In this document: positions 48,467 to 61,400 of the stretch, in pieces
Position numbering within the stretch: the stretch's first letter is position 1
Layout of the letters: each line of letters begins with the position of its first letter
Assembly (NCBI RefSeq): GCF_027580225.2
Contig: NC_073361.2
Span: forward strand, 23,640,001-23,704,000
Reading direction: 5' to 3'
Source of the DNA: Misgurnus anguillicaudatus
Lineage: Eukaryota > Chordata > Actinopteri > Cypriniformes > Cobitidae
Length of the DNA: 64,000 nucleotides
Notes under the pieces: generated by a model
What the model was told of the DNA's origin: nothing
The model's input: the letters and a program-made list of their open reading frames with translations, nothing else
The model's database searches: none
Made by a program: the position numbers and the translations under genes

Positions 48467-48780
48467 AATTCCGTATTTTTCCTCCCTTTTAAATGCTTTC
48501 TCCATAAAGTGAATACACAGAGTTATCCTCCTAGAGATGGCTGTCATAGGGTATCAAGGGAACAGATGGAAGCAATAGCTTACCTTCCTAAACTTCCCAT
48601 TAGAACTATTTATTTTTTATTCTGATTGATGGAAAATCTTAGCAGATATCAGCTATTGTAACGGCTGTGTTTGTGTTTTTCTATTCGTTCCTTTTTTATT
48701 TTGTGTCCCATTCAGAGCAGAACCTGGATCATCAGGCATCAAATATATGAAGGGAAGGCCAAACTTAGGTTTAGCTGTAA

Positions 48781-48786
48781 AATAAA
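48781..48786 (+). terminator. Candidate mynn polyadenylation signal
   Basis: AATAAA about 315 bp downstream of the mynn stop codon and about 470 bp upstream of the lrrc34 start. Confidence 0.45.
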
Positions 48787-49204
48787 AAGCTGTGTTTGGA
48801 ATCATTTTGTTTCAGTTGCTTAAAAATACTTTATTTAATATGATTATGGGAACACGAGTGTACATTATGATTTTTTGTTATTGATATTTAGAACCATTAT
48901 CCAACATTTTGAGCTATATCCAATATTTTGTCTTTTAAAATTTGTAAATATCAAAAATGTTATATGACCCAAGCTCAAAAATTTGTTATACGTTGTGGAA
49001 AAAATAGGACCGTCTAAGTAAGTATATTTTATAATAAATCATCTTACATCTTTTTTTATTGTTGTTTATGACTATATGTGCAATGCATTCATAACAAAAA
49101 AAAATATATAAATACATATAAATTAAAATTTTATTTAAAATTAATTTACCATGCGAAACATTTGGTTGGCCAGCAGATGTCGTCCTTCCGCTGACGCGTT
49201 CTTT

Positions 49205-49218
49205 ATTGCCATAGCAAC
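49205..49218. promoter_or_regulatory. RFX-type X-box upstream of lrrc34
   Basis: ATTGCCATAGCAAC matches the RFX palindrome GTTGCC-AT-GGCAAC closely: the AGCAAC half fits RGYAAC fully, and the left half differs only at the first base from GTNRCC, with a 2-nt spacer. It sits 34 bp upstream of the lrrc34 ATG, where ciliary-gene X-boxes are typical. Confidence 0.65.
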
Positions 49219-49251
49219 TTACTGTTGCCTCAGAAACTACACGCGCAGAAG

Positions 49252-52200
49252 ATGGAGGACTTAAAAAGGAGGTATTTGTCCGCGTGCGAAGAAATTCAGC
49301 GACTTCCCAATGAATGTATTTTGAAAGTATTGTTAGATGCCAAGAACAGGTTGGTTAAGTAACTCGCGTGTATCGTTGTTATCGTTAACCAGGCTTTTAT
49401 GTGATTTTATTTTCGCTTTATCTTGCTCAGCGGTGTTTCACTTGAACTAGCTGGTAGTAATGATCGACTGAGGCATAAAGAGAGATTGACAGATGACGAT
49501 GTGCTTGTCCTGTCAAAAACGCTGGGTGGAAGTTCAGCAATAAAGGGTAAACTATTAACTCCTCTTTCCAAGAAATGTAATTTAGAAATGCAAATCATAA
49601 AGAAGGGATAATTAAACACGTTTATTAGGGCTATAACTTTATATTGTGCGCTTTGTCGCATTTTAAGTACATTGTTACTGACTTCGTGACATTAAAAATA
49701 ATGTATTGCAGGTTTAGACCTTAGATACAACTGCATCACGGATAAAGGAGCAGTTTATCTTGCAAACATCATTCAGGTAAGTCACTAGTGTTCCTAAAAA
49801 TCTTGGTAAGTTATCTAACTCGGATTTACCTGTCTAACAAACTAAAACAATTCTGCACGAGACATTAAAGGGTCAATATCACTATGACGTGCCGTTTGCG
49901 GTCATCAGAATCACCCTATCATCATGAATATATTCCAAAATAATAAAATCCTGAAGTTTTATTATAAATGGCCAAACATTTAAACACATACAAGTTCAAT
50001 GATAAGTCTCTTGAAATATGTTTTTCCCATTTTATACATTTTTTTGATTGGATATATGCTTCAACAAGTTAATTGATAAAAAACTAATATTTATTTTGTA
50101 TATTAATTATTCATAATAATATTAAGCATTTTGGCATGTGTCCCTAAAATTGCTTTCCACCCTGTCATTTTGGGGTAAACGCTCCTTAAAGGTGCAGTGT
50201 GTAATTTTTAGAAGGATCTCTTGACAGAAATGCAAAATAATATACAAAACTATATTATCAGGGTTGTATAAATACCTTTTTATAATGAACCGTTATGTGT
50301 TTATTACCTTAGAATGAGACATTTTTTTCTACATACACAGAGGGTGCACTTACATGGAAGTCGCCATATTTCTACAGAAGCCTTAAAGGACAATTTTTTT
50401 ACTAAGTTGTCTCCGGCGATGACATGTTTGTCCGGTGGCAGCTACCGTAGATTCTCTATGTGTTTCAAAAGCGAGGGGTGAGCAGTGGACTAAGCCGTTG
50501 GTTGCAATTCGCAACCTCACCACTAGATGCTGCAAAAATTTACACACTGCACTTTTAAAGAAACCAACTGAAGTAGTCAGTGACATCCCGTCCCCCATTT
50601 GGTCTTTATTCAGTGGAGGTTTAAACATATAATGCTCACACAGTAAGTATCTACACTTTTCATCATATTGTGTTTGTAGTTGCCTGATGTCAAGCATAAA
50701 ACTTTGCAGAAAATTAAAATATGTATTTTAAACAGTGCACAGTCAGCTTCAACAGTGAAGCACTTAGCTAACTGCAGCTACATCATGTGTTCATTAAATG
50801 TTAAATGTAGCTAAAAATGTCCACCCTGTCATGATTTTTTTTAACATTGAATTTGCATGACAGGGTGGACATATTTTTGTATGGTGTTTGCTTGCAGTTA
50901 AAGGAGTTCGGTATTTTACACTTGTTTATGATGAAATGGAATGCCTTTGACTGAAGTTTGGACATATGATGCTGTCCCGAGAGTTTTCGGGTGTTTGTTC
51001 TGTCACCTCCCACCTCTTCAGCGACTGTGTGGGTGCACTGGAACGGTCCTTCCTGGAATGCATTGAACTTTCGTTTACAAAGACGTGAAACTCACCGAGT
51101 GGTCAGGGGTGTTCACTGATATGCTCACACAAAAATCGCTGCAAAAGATGCTTTACAACAGGTTTTATCTTAGTTTTTGTCCAACTCCATTGATTTGTAT
51201 TAGATGTGCTGTGAGGTACGGTATTACTCCGTGCTGGGAACGTTGTTTGTATTTTTGCAATTGTCAAAGGCGGATTATCGCCACCAACTGGGCTGGAGTG
51301 TCTATTATTCAAGCTCTCAACGGAAGAATGTACGGGTGTGAGGTGTTTGGAAAAATAGGTCCACAAGTTTACAACGAATGCTAAAACACCTGTTGGAAAG
51401 CATCTTTTGCAGCGATTTTTGTATGAGCATATCAGTGAACACCCCTGACCACTCGGTGAGTTTCACGTCTTTGTAAAACGAAAGTTTAATGCATTTTATG
51501 AAGGATTGTTCCTGTGCACCTATACACACATTGTAGAGGTGGGAGGTGAAACAACAAATACCTGAAAATTCTCGGGGCAGCCGCATATGTCAAAATTTCA
51601 GTCAAAACCGTTCTATTTCATCATAAACAATCTGAAAACAGGGCTTTAAGTGTAAAATACCAAACTTGTCCTTTAATTTATAAAAAGTGCTGGAATTTGA
51701 CCAATATGCATTTTTAACAGCCTACGGTCTCCTTAATACAAAACATATGAAGTTAAATGGAAAAATCTTAGATTTTTTGGGGGGAAATTTTGCAGTCTCA
51801 GAAGCACTTTATAGTGATATTGACCCTAAAACTATATAACCGTTTTAACAGGAAAGTGAGTCCCTACAGTTTCTTAACCTTATGTGCAATGACATTGAAG
51901 CAGAAGGTGCCGAAATGATAGCAAAAAGTTTACATGTAAGTCTCAGGAATTAAAGATCTACATTTGATTTATTTATAATAAAAACTTTATTAGCATCACT
52001 TTAGTGTCTGTCCTCTACATTTCACAGCAAAATAAAAGCTTGAGGACGCTCAGAATGACTGGAAATAAAATTGGGAACAAAGGTGCCATGCAACTGGCTG
52101 CCATGTTGCAGATCAATGCTACTTTAGTGGAATTGGATGTGTCAGATTGTGACCTGGTAATTTTACATATAACAAATATACATACAAATATTATATACAT

Positions 52201-53859
52201 AATAAAAATTGTACATTTTAAGTAATCAGTGTTATGATTATTCACCAGACTACACAAAGTGTAATAGCGTTTGCCATCGTCTTGAGCAATAACAGAAGAA
52301 TATGTGCCATTAATATTAGCCGACCTCTTCTATTCAGTCTTCAGGTATGTCTGAAATGAAGTGTTTTTTTTACAAAAATACTTTTTATTGGTTAAAAGTA
52401 ATCATGCCTTAAACAACAGGAGGAAACTACAGTCCATATGGCAAAGATGCTGGTGGTAAATAAAACCCTAAGGGAGTTGCACATGGGAAAACATGGCATG
52501 ACTGATACTGGTGTAGAAAGACTGTGTGAAGCATTGAAGGTGAACAACTCTCTACGCTACCTGGATCTTCGCTGGTATTTACACACAAAAATCTTTAAAT
52601 GGAATTGTTTACCAATGAAAGTTCTGCCATCTGTCATTACACGTGCACATTTTGCAGACACTTTTATTAAAAGCAACTTGCAGTGCATTCAGTGTATAGA
52701 TTTTATCACTAAGTGTAATAAAATATGCCAAAAAATAGAGGATATGCTAAAAAAAAAGAATTAAGTTGCTGTTTTCTATCAAATAAAAGTAAATGATGAC
52801 ACTTTTTGAAGCTTGAATAGCCCCTTGTGCATCCACTTTTACTCAGGGTGGATGAACAATCTCTTAAATGTCTTTAAAAAAAATAAAGTTAAAGGCGGGG
52901 TGCATGATCTCTGAAAGCCAATGTTGACATTTGAAATCACCTAAACAAACACGCCCCTACCCCAATAGAATCTGGACCTTCTTTTGATAGACCCGCCCCA
53001 CACATACGCAACCCAGGCAACGATGTCGGTTAGTAGACACGCCCCTTACTGCTGATTGGCTACATGTGTGTTTTGGTACCCGGCCTTACTCCCTTTCCAG
53101 TGTTTTTAAAAAATCATACACCCCGCCTTTAATCCAGATTGTGTGTGAATTAACAAACCTGTCTTTATAACAGTAACAAAATTACTCGAGATGGAGCCAA
53201 ATGCTTATCAGAGGTTTTAAAACAAAACAGCACTTTGGAGATTGTAGATCTCTCCTCCAATCGCATCGAGGATGACGGTGCTGCATATCTGAGTGAAGCT
53301 ATCAAACTTCCACACAGCAAACTTAGAGCGTTAGTATCTATTTTTTTTAAAATCCAGTCCTAGTATTCATTATTAAAAGTTTACAATAAAAAAAGTACAC
53401 ACTAAATATCAACATTTCTAGTCAACATACAGATTTGGTCTTCTTTGTTTCCTAGATTGTCTATTACCAGTAACAACATTGGAACAGCAGGTCTTATGTC
53501 CCTCTACAGGGCGATCGGAGTAAATTCCAGTCTCACACACGTTTATATCTGGGGAAATAAACTTGAGGAACCTGTGTGTGTGGTAAGACTCCATTTCTGA
53601 TGTTATAAAATACAGTGTCCAATAACAACTACAAAGTAACATTGAAAGTAATTGTCCGCAGGCTTTCTCCCAGCTGATAAGCAGCGGGCGACTGTTGGAT
53701 GGGCACACAGATGTTTCCCCCTATGAGGTTGACGGTCATGTTTTCTTAGCAGAAACGTCTCATGGTTTACGCAGGATGTCTCGATGTGAATGGGATGGAG
53801 ATTTCAGTAATTCTGCACTGGCCCTGATTAAATCAGATTCATTGGTTCCTCAGACCTAG
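49252..53859 (+). CDS. lrrc34: Leucine-rich repeat-containing protein 34
   Basis: Intracellular LRR protein of the ribonuclease-inhibitor type, linked in mammals to pluripotent and germ cells and to ciliated tissue. Ten coding exons: 49,252-49,349, 49,431-49,546, 49,712-49,776, 51,852-51,935, 52,028-52,156, 52,249-52,344, 52,420-52,574, 53,174-53,329, 53,456-53,582 and 53,662-53,859, giving 407 residues. A short N-terminal helical region ('MEDLKRRYLSACEEI') precedes repeats such as 'GLDLRYNCITDKGAVYLANI', 'SLQFLNLMCNDIEAEGAEMI', 'SLRTLRMTGNKIGNKGA', 'SLRYLDLRCNKITRDGA' and 'LEIVDLSSNRIEDDGA'. Exon 4 is exactly one 28-residue repeat. No signal peptide or membrane segment is visible. The gene follows mynn in the same direction, as in human 3q26, which supports the identity over other RNI-type LRR proteins. 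Confidence 0.92.
50186..50558. mobile_element. MITE in lrrc34 intron 3
   Basis: Begins TTAAAGGTGCAGTGTGTAAT and ends with the mirror 'ttacacactgcacttttaa'. TTAA bounds both ends. The interior has a 'tttctacagaag' and 'agcagtggactaag' body and no protein. Confidence 0.75.
50812..50876. repeat. Short stem-loop
   Basis: The arms 'aaaaatgtccaccctgtcatg' (split: aaaaatgtcc-accctgtcatg) and 'catgacagggtggacat' pair around an AT-rich loop, between two MITEs of lrrc34 intron 3. Confidence 0.6.
50898..51676. mobile_element. TTAA-flanked fold-back element in lrrc34 intron 3
   Basis: The halves are long imperfect inverted repeats. 'caccgagtggtcaggggtg' followed by 'ttcactgatatgctca' on the left matches the complement near 51,425-51,465, and 'gcaaaagatgctttacaacagg' (in part) matches 'cctgttggaaagcatc'. 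The outer ends ttaaaggagttcggtatttt and aaataccaaac...ctttaa also mirror. Arms are about 270 bp. Non-coding. Confidence 0.75.
52889..53132. mobile_element. TTAA-flanked MITE in lrrc34 intron 7
   Basis: Starts TTAAAGGCGGGGTGCATGAT and ends ATCATACACCCCGCCTTTAA, an almost perfect mirror. TTAA duplication points to piggyBac-type mobilisation. Confidence 0.85.
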
Positions 53860-54501
53860 TCTCATATCCATGATAACATTTTTATACATTTTTTTTCTCA
53901 ATATTTCTTTAAGACAGATCTGAACTGAAACAAAAATTAAAGATTTAAAGAAAATTCAAAATAATGTTTTGGTATATTTTTCTTGTGTTTTGCAGTAGAT
54001 TGTCACCTATTTCATTGCTAAAAAAAGGATTTTGTGTATTTGATGGTATAATACAATGTGTATGGGTTGTTTATGGTTCAAAAAACATTCTTTTCCACAT
54101 GGCGTACATTTTTGTAGCCCCAGATATCCAGTTTTTCTCAAACGCTTTGATTTTGTACAAAACTCACAGATTAGAAAAGTTCTGTGTCCCTGATTGCCCA
54201 GCTAACCTGTACGTTGTGATTAGCCAGAATACCTCTGACGTCAGCCGGAAATGTGACGCTCCTTACCATGTTTGAAAGATTCGCTCACAATGCAATGCTA
54301 ACAGGAGTTAACTTACAGGCTGTGAGTCTGAAGTGGGAGGAATTATAATGTTGGTTTGTCCATGTCAACAGGCCCAAGAAGTAAACTGCTGTCTACAATC
54401 CGTGTGTTTGATGTAGTCCAAAAAAAGAGAACTCGCGTCATCGTTTACTTTGGGGTTTATACCTTTTGCACATCATTAACATGTACTAATACACACTTAA
54501 T
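53860..54501. other. lrrc34 3' region
   Basis: Presumed lrrc34 3' UTR, then AT-rich sequence. A 103-codon frame at 53,964-54,275 has no domain and is not called. Confidence 0.4.
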
Positions 54502-54713
54502 GTGGGTTCACACCAGATGTGAGTTTAACAATTTGCGCGATGCGAATTGGGTGGCGCAATTGGCGCGAAAACTTGCACTATTCGCCTCAAACGCGCCTTC
54601 GCCAAAGTTGAAAATATTCAACTCAAGCGAAAAATTTGCATGACACAAAGTTAAATCCCGCGAGTAATAGAGCAAGCAACGCGATGCTACGCGTTTGGTG
54701 TGTGTACGTAGCA
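54502..54713. repeat. Interspersed repeat, copy A
   Basis: Begins 'gtgggttcacaccagatg' and runs through 'atttgcgcgatgcgaa', 'actattcgcctcaaacgcg' and 'atgacacaaagttaaatccc' to 'ttggtgtgtgtacgtag'. A second copy lies at 54,903-55,130. Both lie between the convergent genes lrrc34 and lrrc31. Confidence 0.7.
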
Positions 54714-54902
54714 TTACACACCAAAGGATATGTAAAATCGTGAATCGGACAATAGGTGCTCTTTAATTATAATTCATTATAATTACAATGCTCTTACATC
54801 TTGCGTCTTTGTGTCCATTGTCTGGAAATGTCACAGACAGTCATAATGAATTGTGAATAATATATCATTCATGTAAATGGTTCGCTTTGACACTTTTGTT
54901 AC

Positions 54903-55130
54903 TGTGGGTTCACACCAGACGCGATTTCAACGATTTGCGCGAGTAGATTTCATACAAAGTCAATGCAAAGACGTGATCAGATGCGTCCTCGCGTGGGGCG
55001 ATGCGAATGACGTGATATGAGCAGCGCGTTTGCTGTGAAAACACGCGCTATTCGCCTCAAACGCATGACACAAAGTTAAATCCCGCGAGTAATCTAGAGC
55101 GAGTAACGCGTTTTGTGTGTACGTAGCCTT
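54903..55130. repeat. Interspersed repeat, copy B
   Basis: Begins 'tgtgggttcacaccagacg' and shares with copy A the blocks 'atttgcgcga', 'ctattcgcctcaaacgc', 'atgacacaaagttaaatccc' and 'tgtgtacgtagc'. It carries an extra 'catacaaagtcaatgc' segment in the middle. Confidence 0.7.
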
Positions 55131-55440
55131 ATGGTGTCACATTAAATTTCCCACGATTTTTGTTAGAGAAATTTTGTTGACTAATTTTTAGTTCATACGA
55201 TTTCATTTTTACACTAACCACTCCTGAATTTAACTTTTACTGTAAATATGTAAAATGAATGACGCAACACTGTACAATCAGCTTTAAAACGGTTAAATTC
55301 AGTTTGAGAATCAAAAAATCTAACCCATAATAACTCTTATAAAGTAGAAAATATGGTTCTGACACATCCATCAACACTTCATTATCAGTAATATCTTGCT
55401 TTGCAACTTCAGTATCACAAAAGACTGAACATCAAAGTGG

Positions 55441-58400
55441 CTACAATACTTCTCTGTAAGAGGTTGCCTTTGATGTGGGTGTGGCCTCGCATTCCAGAAT
55501 GACATTTTTCTTACTAAGAATTTTTTCCAGCTTTTCTCTCTCGGCTGAACTGACAGCCCAATGTTGCATAGACAGACGGGTGAGGCAGGGGAGCTGAGGA
55601 AGAGCTTCCAGCAGGGCGGGTAGCCAGGGGGATGCAGAAAGACACGTGGCGGGACGAAGACTGACATCCAGTTCTTCGAGGTTCTTCAGACAGCCGGCTT
55701 TTCCAAACAAAGACGTCCAACCACCATCTCCAACACTGCCGTTATAAGACAGATCTAACTGCTTCAGTCGGGACAGAACTCCACGTTGACAGGCCGATTC
55801 TGTAGGATCACAAGAGTTTGGCAGACGCATCATAGACTATGAAAAACACGATTTTATATAATTAATTAAACAGATTTTGATTCATTCGTTCATTTATGCT
55901 GTCGAACCCTCCATGTCAATGTTGCTAAAGCCACACCCTACCAACATACTGTATGTATAAATGACAACACTTACCGATGTGTAGTACATCCTCTGTGGTT
56001 AAATTACAGCTACTCAGTCTGAGTTCTTGCAGTTTGGAGTCAGCCGCTTTCAAAGGCTCCAAAAATTCCTTCAGATTTTCCCCGACACACTTGTTCCAAG
56101 ACAAGTTCAGACTTTCAAGCTGTTTAAAGTTCACCATGTTGGCAGCTGCAAAAAACATTCACACAGTTCTCTCACAATCTTTGAATTTGTAAATTTTGTT
56201 TAAATCTGTACTGGTTTCGTACCGAGAGCATGGCATGCTGATGTGCTCAAAGCGCAGTTGTTCAGCGGGAGTTTGGATATCTGATGGAGAGGAAGGGTGT
56301 GCAGAAGATCCTGTAGAGTATCTCCAACGCTTTTATTAGAGGACAAATCCAGCTCTCTGAGCTCTTGTAGGGATGAAGCTACCTGGACTGAAAGTAAGTA
56401 TAGAGTTGAAATTCAAATGCAAGCAACTTCAATTTTCATACAACAGTAACTATTTTTCTTACCTAAAGCTAACATATCTTCCTTTGTTAAGCAGCACAGA
56501 TGCAAGTCTAGACTCTTTAAGTGCTTAAGATGTGTAAGATTAGTGGCCATTGAGGTGAGACCTCCACTTGCTTTTTTGTTGCAAGACAGGTCCAAGTGCT
56601 CCAGCCCTGTGATGAACCTGAGAGCTTGACCTTTAAAACATTACATGAAACGAATTTGTAACATTTCAGTTTTAAACACTTCTCGAGTGACAGTGTTGTT
56701 ATTAGTTTGTGTCTGGTCAGTTCCCCAATGTGTTTTTTATTGGATATCTCTCATACCAAGAATATTGAAGCTGTCTTTATTCAGTCCACACATGCTCAGT
56801 TTGAGGGACTTTAGCCGTGGAGTAGAACCCAAAGAAGAGGTAAAGTTCTTCATTCCCTTGACCAACAGCTTGTTATTTGACAGATCCAAGTCCTCCAAAC
56901 TAGACAACATGGGAAGAGCCACACCTGGAGAAAAATATCAGTATAAATTCCTATGTCAAAAGAATCATTGCATGCAATAATAATAAAGGTAGTTAAAGAG
57001 TAAAAGTGTGCAAGATGTAAACAATCATACGCAGATTCTTCCTCCTAAAAGAAACCAAAGATTCCATATCCAGGCACTCGCATAGACTTTAAAGTCTGTG
57101 TAAAGTAATTTCAAAGAATTGTTTCTAAACACATTTTAAATGTCAGTAATGTATTGCTAAAACAATGGCTCGATGACGCACTGAAGCCACCGAGCATGGC
57201 GGTTGTGGCTAGAAGGGATACAGCTATGGCCGAAATCTTGTAAAATCTCGCAGAATGAGCGCTGTTTTCATAAGGCCTGTTTGAGATGTGGCTCGCCTCG
57301 ACTGAAATTGAGGCGAAAAAAGGGTTTCACCAATCTCGCAGTCCAGTCGACCACAAACGTCAGCAGAGGCAGATTTTGCGTATTTTATCACGGATAAAAT
57401 ATCAATAAATACATTTAGATGAAGATGTTTATAAGGAGAATCAACGAAGGTGACCTGTTTATTACTGGAGAACGCTAACTTACTTAGTAAATGTTGGGAT
57501 GGATAAATCTAAATGTATCTTTTCTGTTGTGTAAAATATAAACAGCTCACAAATTATTCAGCACCATTACAAAAGTTTAAAGGAATTCATTAAAAATAGA
57601 AATATCACAAGTCAATAAAAGTAAAAAATATATATATAAAATACCTGGGCCTGGCCAATAACCATTTAAAGCTATGTTGTTAGCATTTCTTTTCCCATCT
57701 TGTTAGCATTTCTTTTCCCATCTTGCTTCGTCACTGCAGTCGGTGGAGAGCAACTATGCCTGACTGCAGAATCTGACGAGCTGCCTCCTCATCGCGGGAC
57801 TTTTTTGGCACACGTCAGCGTGACAACAGAGCAAGGCCCTGTCCCAAATGACGCACTTCATGTGGACTTTTGGTATCGTGGCCTTAAATTGCGCGTGCTC
57901 GCTTAGTGTACGAGTCCGTAAGGTGTCCCATCTGTCATTTTTATGCTCTGAAGTGTGCTCATCAGTGCCCCCTTTGCACCCTTGATGTGGTCTTCAGTGA
58001 AGCCCGCACTGCAGCAGGCTTCGCGCACTTTACCAACCCAGAAGTCCTTGCGAAAGAGCAATCAGATCAATCAGACGACGGAAGGGAGGAGTTCACACTG
58101 ATGGGCAACTTCTTTTCCTATTTTCGGCGTGATGCTCGAGTCTGTTCCAAAATACGACTCCGGTGCACCCTTTTGGACTCGCGTCAAGGGTCCCTAAGGT
58201 CTGCACTACATGATGTCATCAAAGTGTGGACTCTGAGGAGGTCAACAAGTCCGGAGTGTGCCATTTGGGACAGGGCCATAGTCGAACGTAACTCGGACAC
58301 TGTCTTACCGACATGCATCTCGCAGCGATCACCAGTGATTGATTCTGCGCAGAATACGCTCATCTCAAACGAGCCTATTCTAACCCTAAACATCTTGCGA

Positions 58401-61400
58401 ACTTGGGCAGCAGCTGTATCCGCTGTAGCCAGAACCAAGCCCCGCCTCCAACACAATTGCGATAATCTATTCAAGGCCCTGTCCCAAATGACGCACTTCA
58501 TGTGGACTTTCGGTCTTGATGCCTTAAATTGCGTGTGCTCGCTTAGTCTACGCGTCCATAGGGTGTCCCATCTGTCATTTTTACACTCTGAAGTGTACTC
58601 ATCAGCGCCCCCTTTGAACCCTTGATGTGGTCTTCAGAGAAGCCCGCACTGCTGCAGGCTTCACGCACTTTCCAACCCAGAAGCCCTTGCGAAAGAGCAA
58701 TCAGACCAATCAGACGACGGAAGGGAGGAGTTCACACTGATGGGAAACTTCTTTTCCTATTTCCGGCGTGACGCTCAAGTCTGTCCCAAAATACGACTCC
58801 GGTGTGCCCTTTTGGACTCACGTCAAGGGTCCCTAAGGTCTGCACTACATGATGTCATCAAAGTGTGGACTCTGAGGAGGTCCACAAGTCTGGGGTGTGC
58901 CATTTGGGACAGGGCCATAGTCGAACGTAACTCGGACACTGTCTTACCGACATGCATCTCGCGGTGATCACCAGTGATCGATTCTTCACAGAATAAACTC
59001 ATCTCAAACGAGCCTATTCTAACCCTAAACATCTTGCGAGATTTGGCCGTAGCTGTATCCGCTCTAGCCAGAACCAAATGTGGCCCCGTTTCCAAAACAA
59101 TAGCGATCATCTATTCAAGGCCCTGTCCCAAATGGCGCAGTTCATGTGTACTTTCCGTCTCATGGCCTTAAATTGCGCGTGCTCGCTTAGTGTACGAGTC
59201 CGTAGGGTGTCCCATCTGTAATTTTTACGCTCCGAAGTGTGCTCATCAGTGCCCCCTTTGCACCCTTGATGCGGTGTTCAGCGAAGCCCACACTGCTGCA
59301 GGCTTTGCGCACTTTACCAACCCAGAAGTACTTGGGAAAGAGGAATCAGACCAATCAGTCTACGGAAGGGAGGAGTTCACACTGATGGGCAACATCTCTC
59401 CCTATTTCCAGCTTGACGCTCGAGTCTGTCCCAAAATACGACTCCGGTGCATCCTTTTCGACTCGCGTCAAGGGTCCCTAAGGTCTGCACTACATGATGT
59501 CATCAAAGTGTGTAGGTCCACAAGTCCGGAGTCTGCCATTTGGGACAGGGCACAAGTTGTAGCAGTATTTGAAAGTTGAGAAGGCACCGAGTGGGCGTGG
59601 TTTCTGCACAGACAGCAGACACGCCCACAGAATTTGGGAGCAGAGATCCAGCCTTATTTTTTCAAGATTTTGATAACATATTTTATTGGCAGTTTTTCAA
59701 ATCATTCAAATTTGAACAAATTTATTATCAGACTTTACACAGACTTTAACATCATAAAAAGCCTTTTTTTGCAGGAATGCACATTATAGACACTTAATAC
59801 TTGTAGGTTCCACTTCAATATCTATAATTATTATGGCTTTTATATATATACAGTATTGGTTCTTACTCAGAGCTGTAATGTCTGTCTCTGAGAGTTGACA
59901 GTCCACCAGCCGGAGTTCTTTCAGTGTGTTGTCAGCACGGAGACGCGATGTAAAGTCTCCAAGATTTCCTGCCCCTATGCCAACATTCCAGGACAAATCT
60001 ATCACCTCCATCAAAGGAATGCAGTCCAGAGACTCCCCTGAAACATCATGAGACAAAGTCCTTTTATCATCTAAAATTTCATACTCATGGCACGTTTGCC
60101 TATATATTTAAGATCAGAAAAAGGGGGATATGTGGAAGATAACTTATATAAGTCAAATCTGTAGTTTGATATGCATGGTACAATGACGTTACCCTGCCTG
60201 TGAAATCCAGGGTAAAGTCTTATAATCTATTTTTGAGATTATGAGCATCAATTTGATTTAACTGATTGATTTTAATTTTTGACATGACCTTATTCAGTCA
60301 ATAATAAAGATATCAAGGTTTTTACAGAATGCTCTTTACATTATGTATAGGATTATTTTATGTAGAAACCCCAAAAAATGCCTTTAGCTTAGTCAATGAT
60401 TGTTCCTTTACCAAGAGCTGTGAGATCTTGCGCCGTCAACCTGCAGCTACACAGTTTGAGGACTCTCAACCTTTCCAGATGTTGCAGATGGGCCGTAAGA
60501 GCCTTCAAGGAGCCTCCCACCAGATCATTCCAAGAGAGATCCATCACATCCAGCTGAGGCAGGAATGGCAGTAAGGTGGCTGAGGTAACATGAAAACAAT
60601 AATTAAAGATCCAAACATACGCAGTCCTGTGTATATATTACATTACCGAAAAAGAAATATGTCACAACACCCACCCAGTTCCACCACATCTGTGGCTGTC
60701 AGATCGCAGTGGCTCAGGTTTAAATTTTGACTTTGTGGGGTTTTCCCCAACTTCTCAATAAACTGTTTCACTCGATCCCATCCCACCACAGATCCAATCT
60801 CATCATCCAGATTATTGACTTCTAAAGGAAAAAGAAGTGCTTGTCAAGATATGTTTGTGTTATGTTGAACCTTGTAAATGCTTTTGACCTGATTCTCACC
60901 TTTCTTAGGTTCGCTGTTCTCCTTTTCCTCACTGCCCTCTGATTCTTTCAGTTCAGGTATCTCTCCATTTCTCTTTCCATTGCTCTCGGATGGGCGGAAG
61001 AGGCGGCCCACGGCCGGTTTCTTTCTTTCTGTGAAAGAGGCTTTTCTTCTGAGCTGGTTTATTATGAGATCCAGAGGAGATCTTTTCTGATTGCCTTTGG
61101 CAGACCCTGCAACGTTAAAGAGTGTATTAATGTACATCATAGAAATGACAAAAAAATCATTAAAAATATATGTGACCCTGGACCACAGAACCAGTCATAA
61201 GTAGCATGTGTATATTTGTAGCAAAAGCCAAAAATACATTTTATGGGTCAAATTTATAGATTTTTCTTTTATGCCAAAAATCATAAGGATATTATAAAAA
61301 GATATTTTGTAAATTTCATACAGTAAATATATATCAATACTTTATTTTTGTGAGTGGATGCAGTTGGTAATGACATTATGTTTGATTTTTTGCAGATTCC

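Noticed and set aside
55800..55836. Acceptor CATAG just before the 'MMRLPN' frame as start of the last lrrc31 exon
   Set aside because: It would join to the phase-1 donor out of frame and reach a stop quickly; the CTACAG acceptor 36 bp further in restores frame and the LRR pattern.
57906..58625. 239-codon plus-strand frame and similar frames to 59,579
   Set aside because: The frame lies in a triplicated inverted-repeat element; matching frames recur in each copy and none resembles a known protein.
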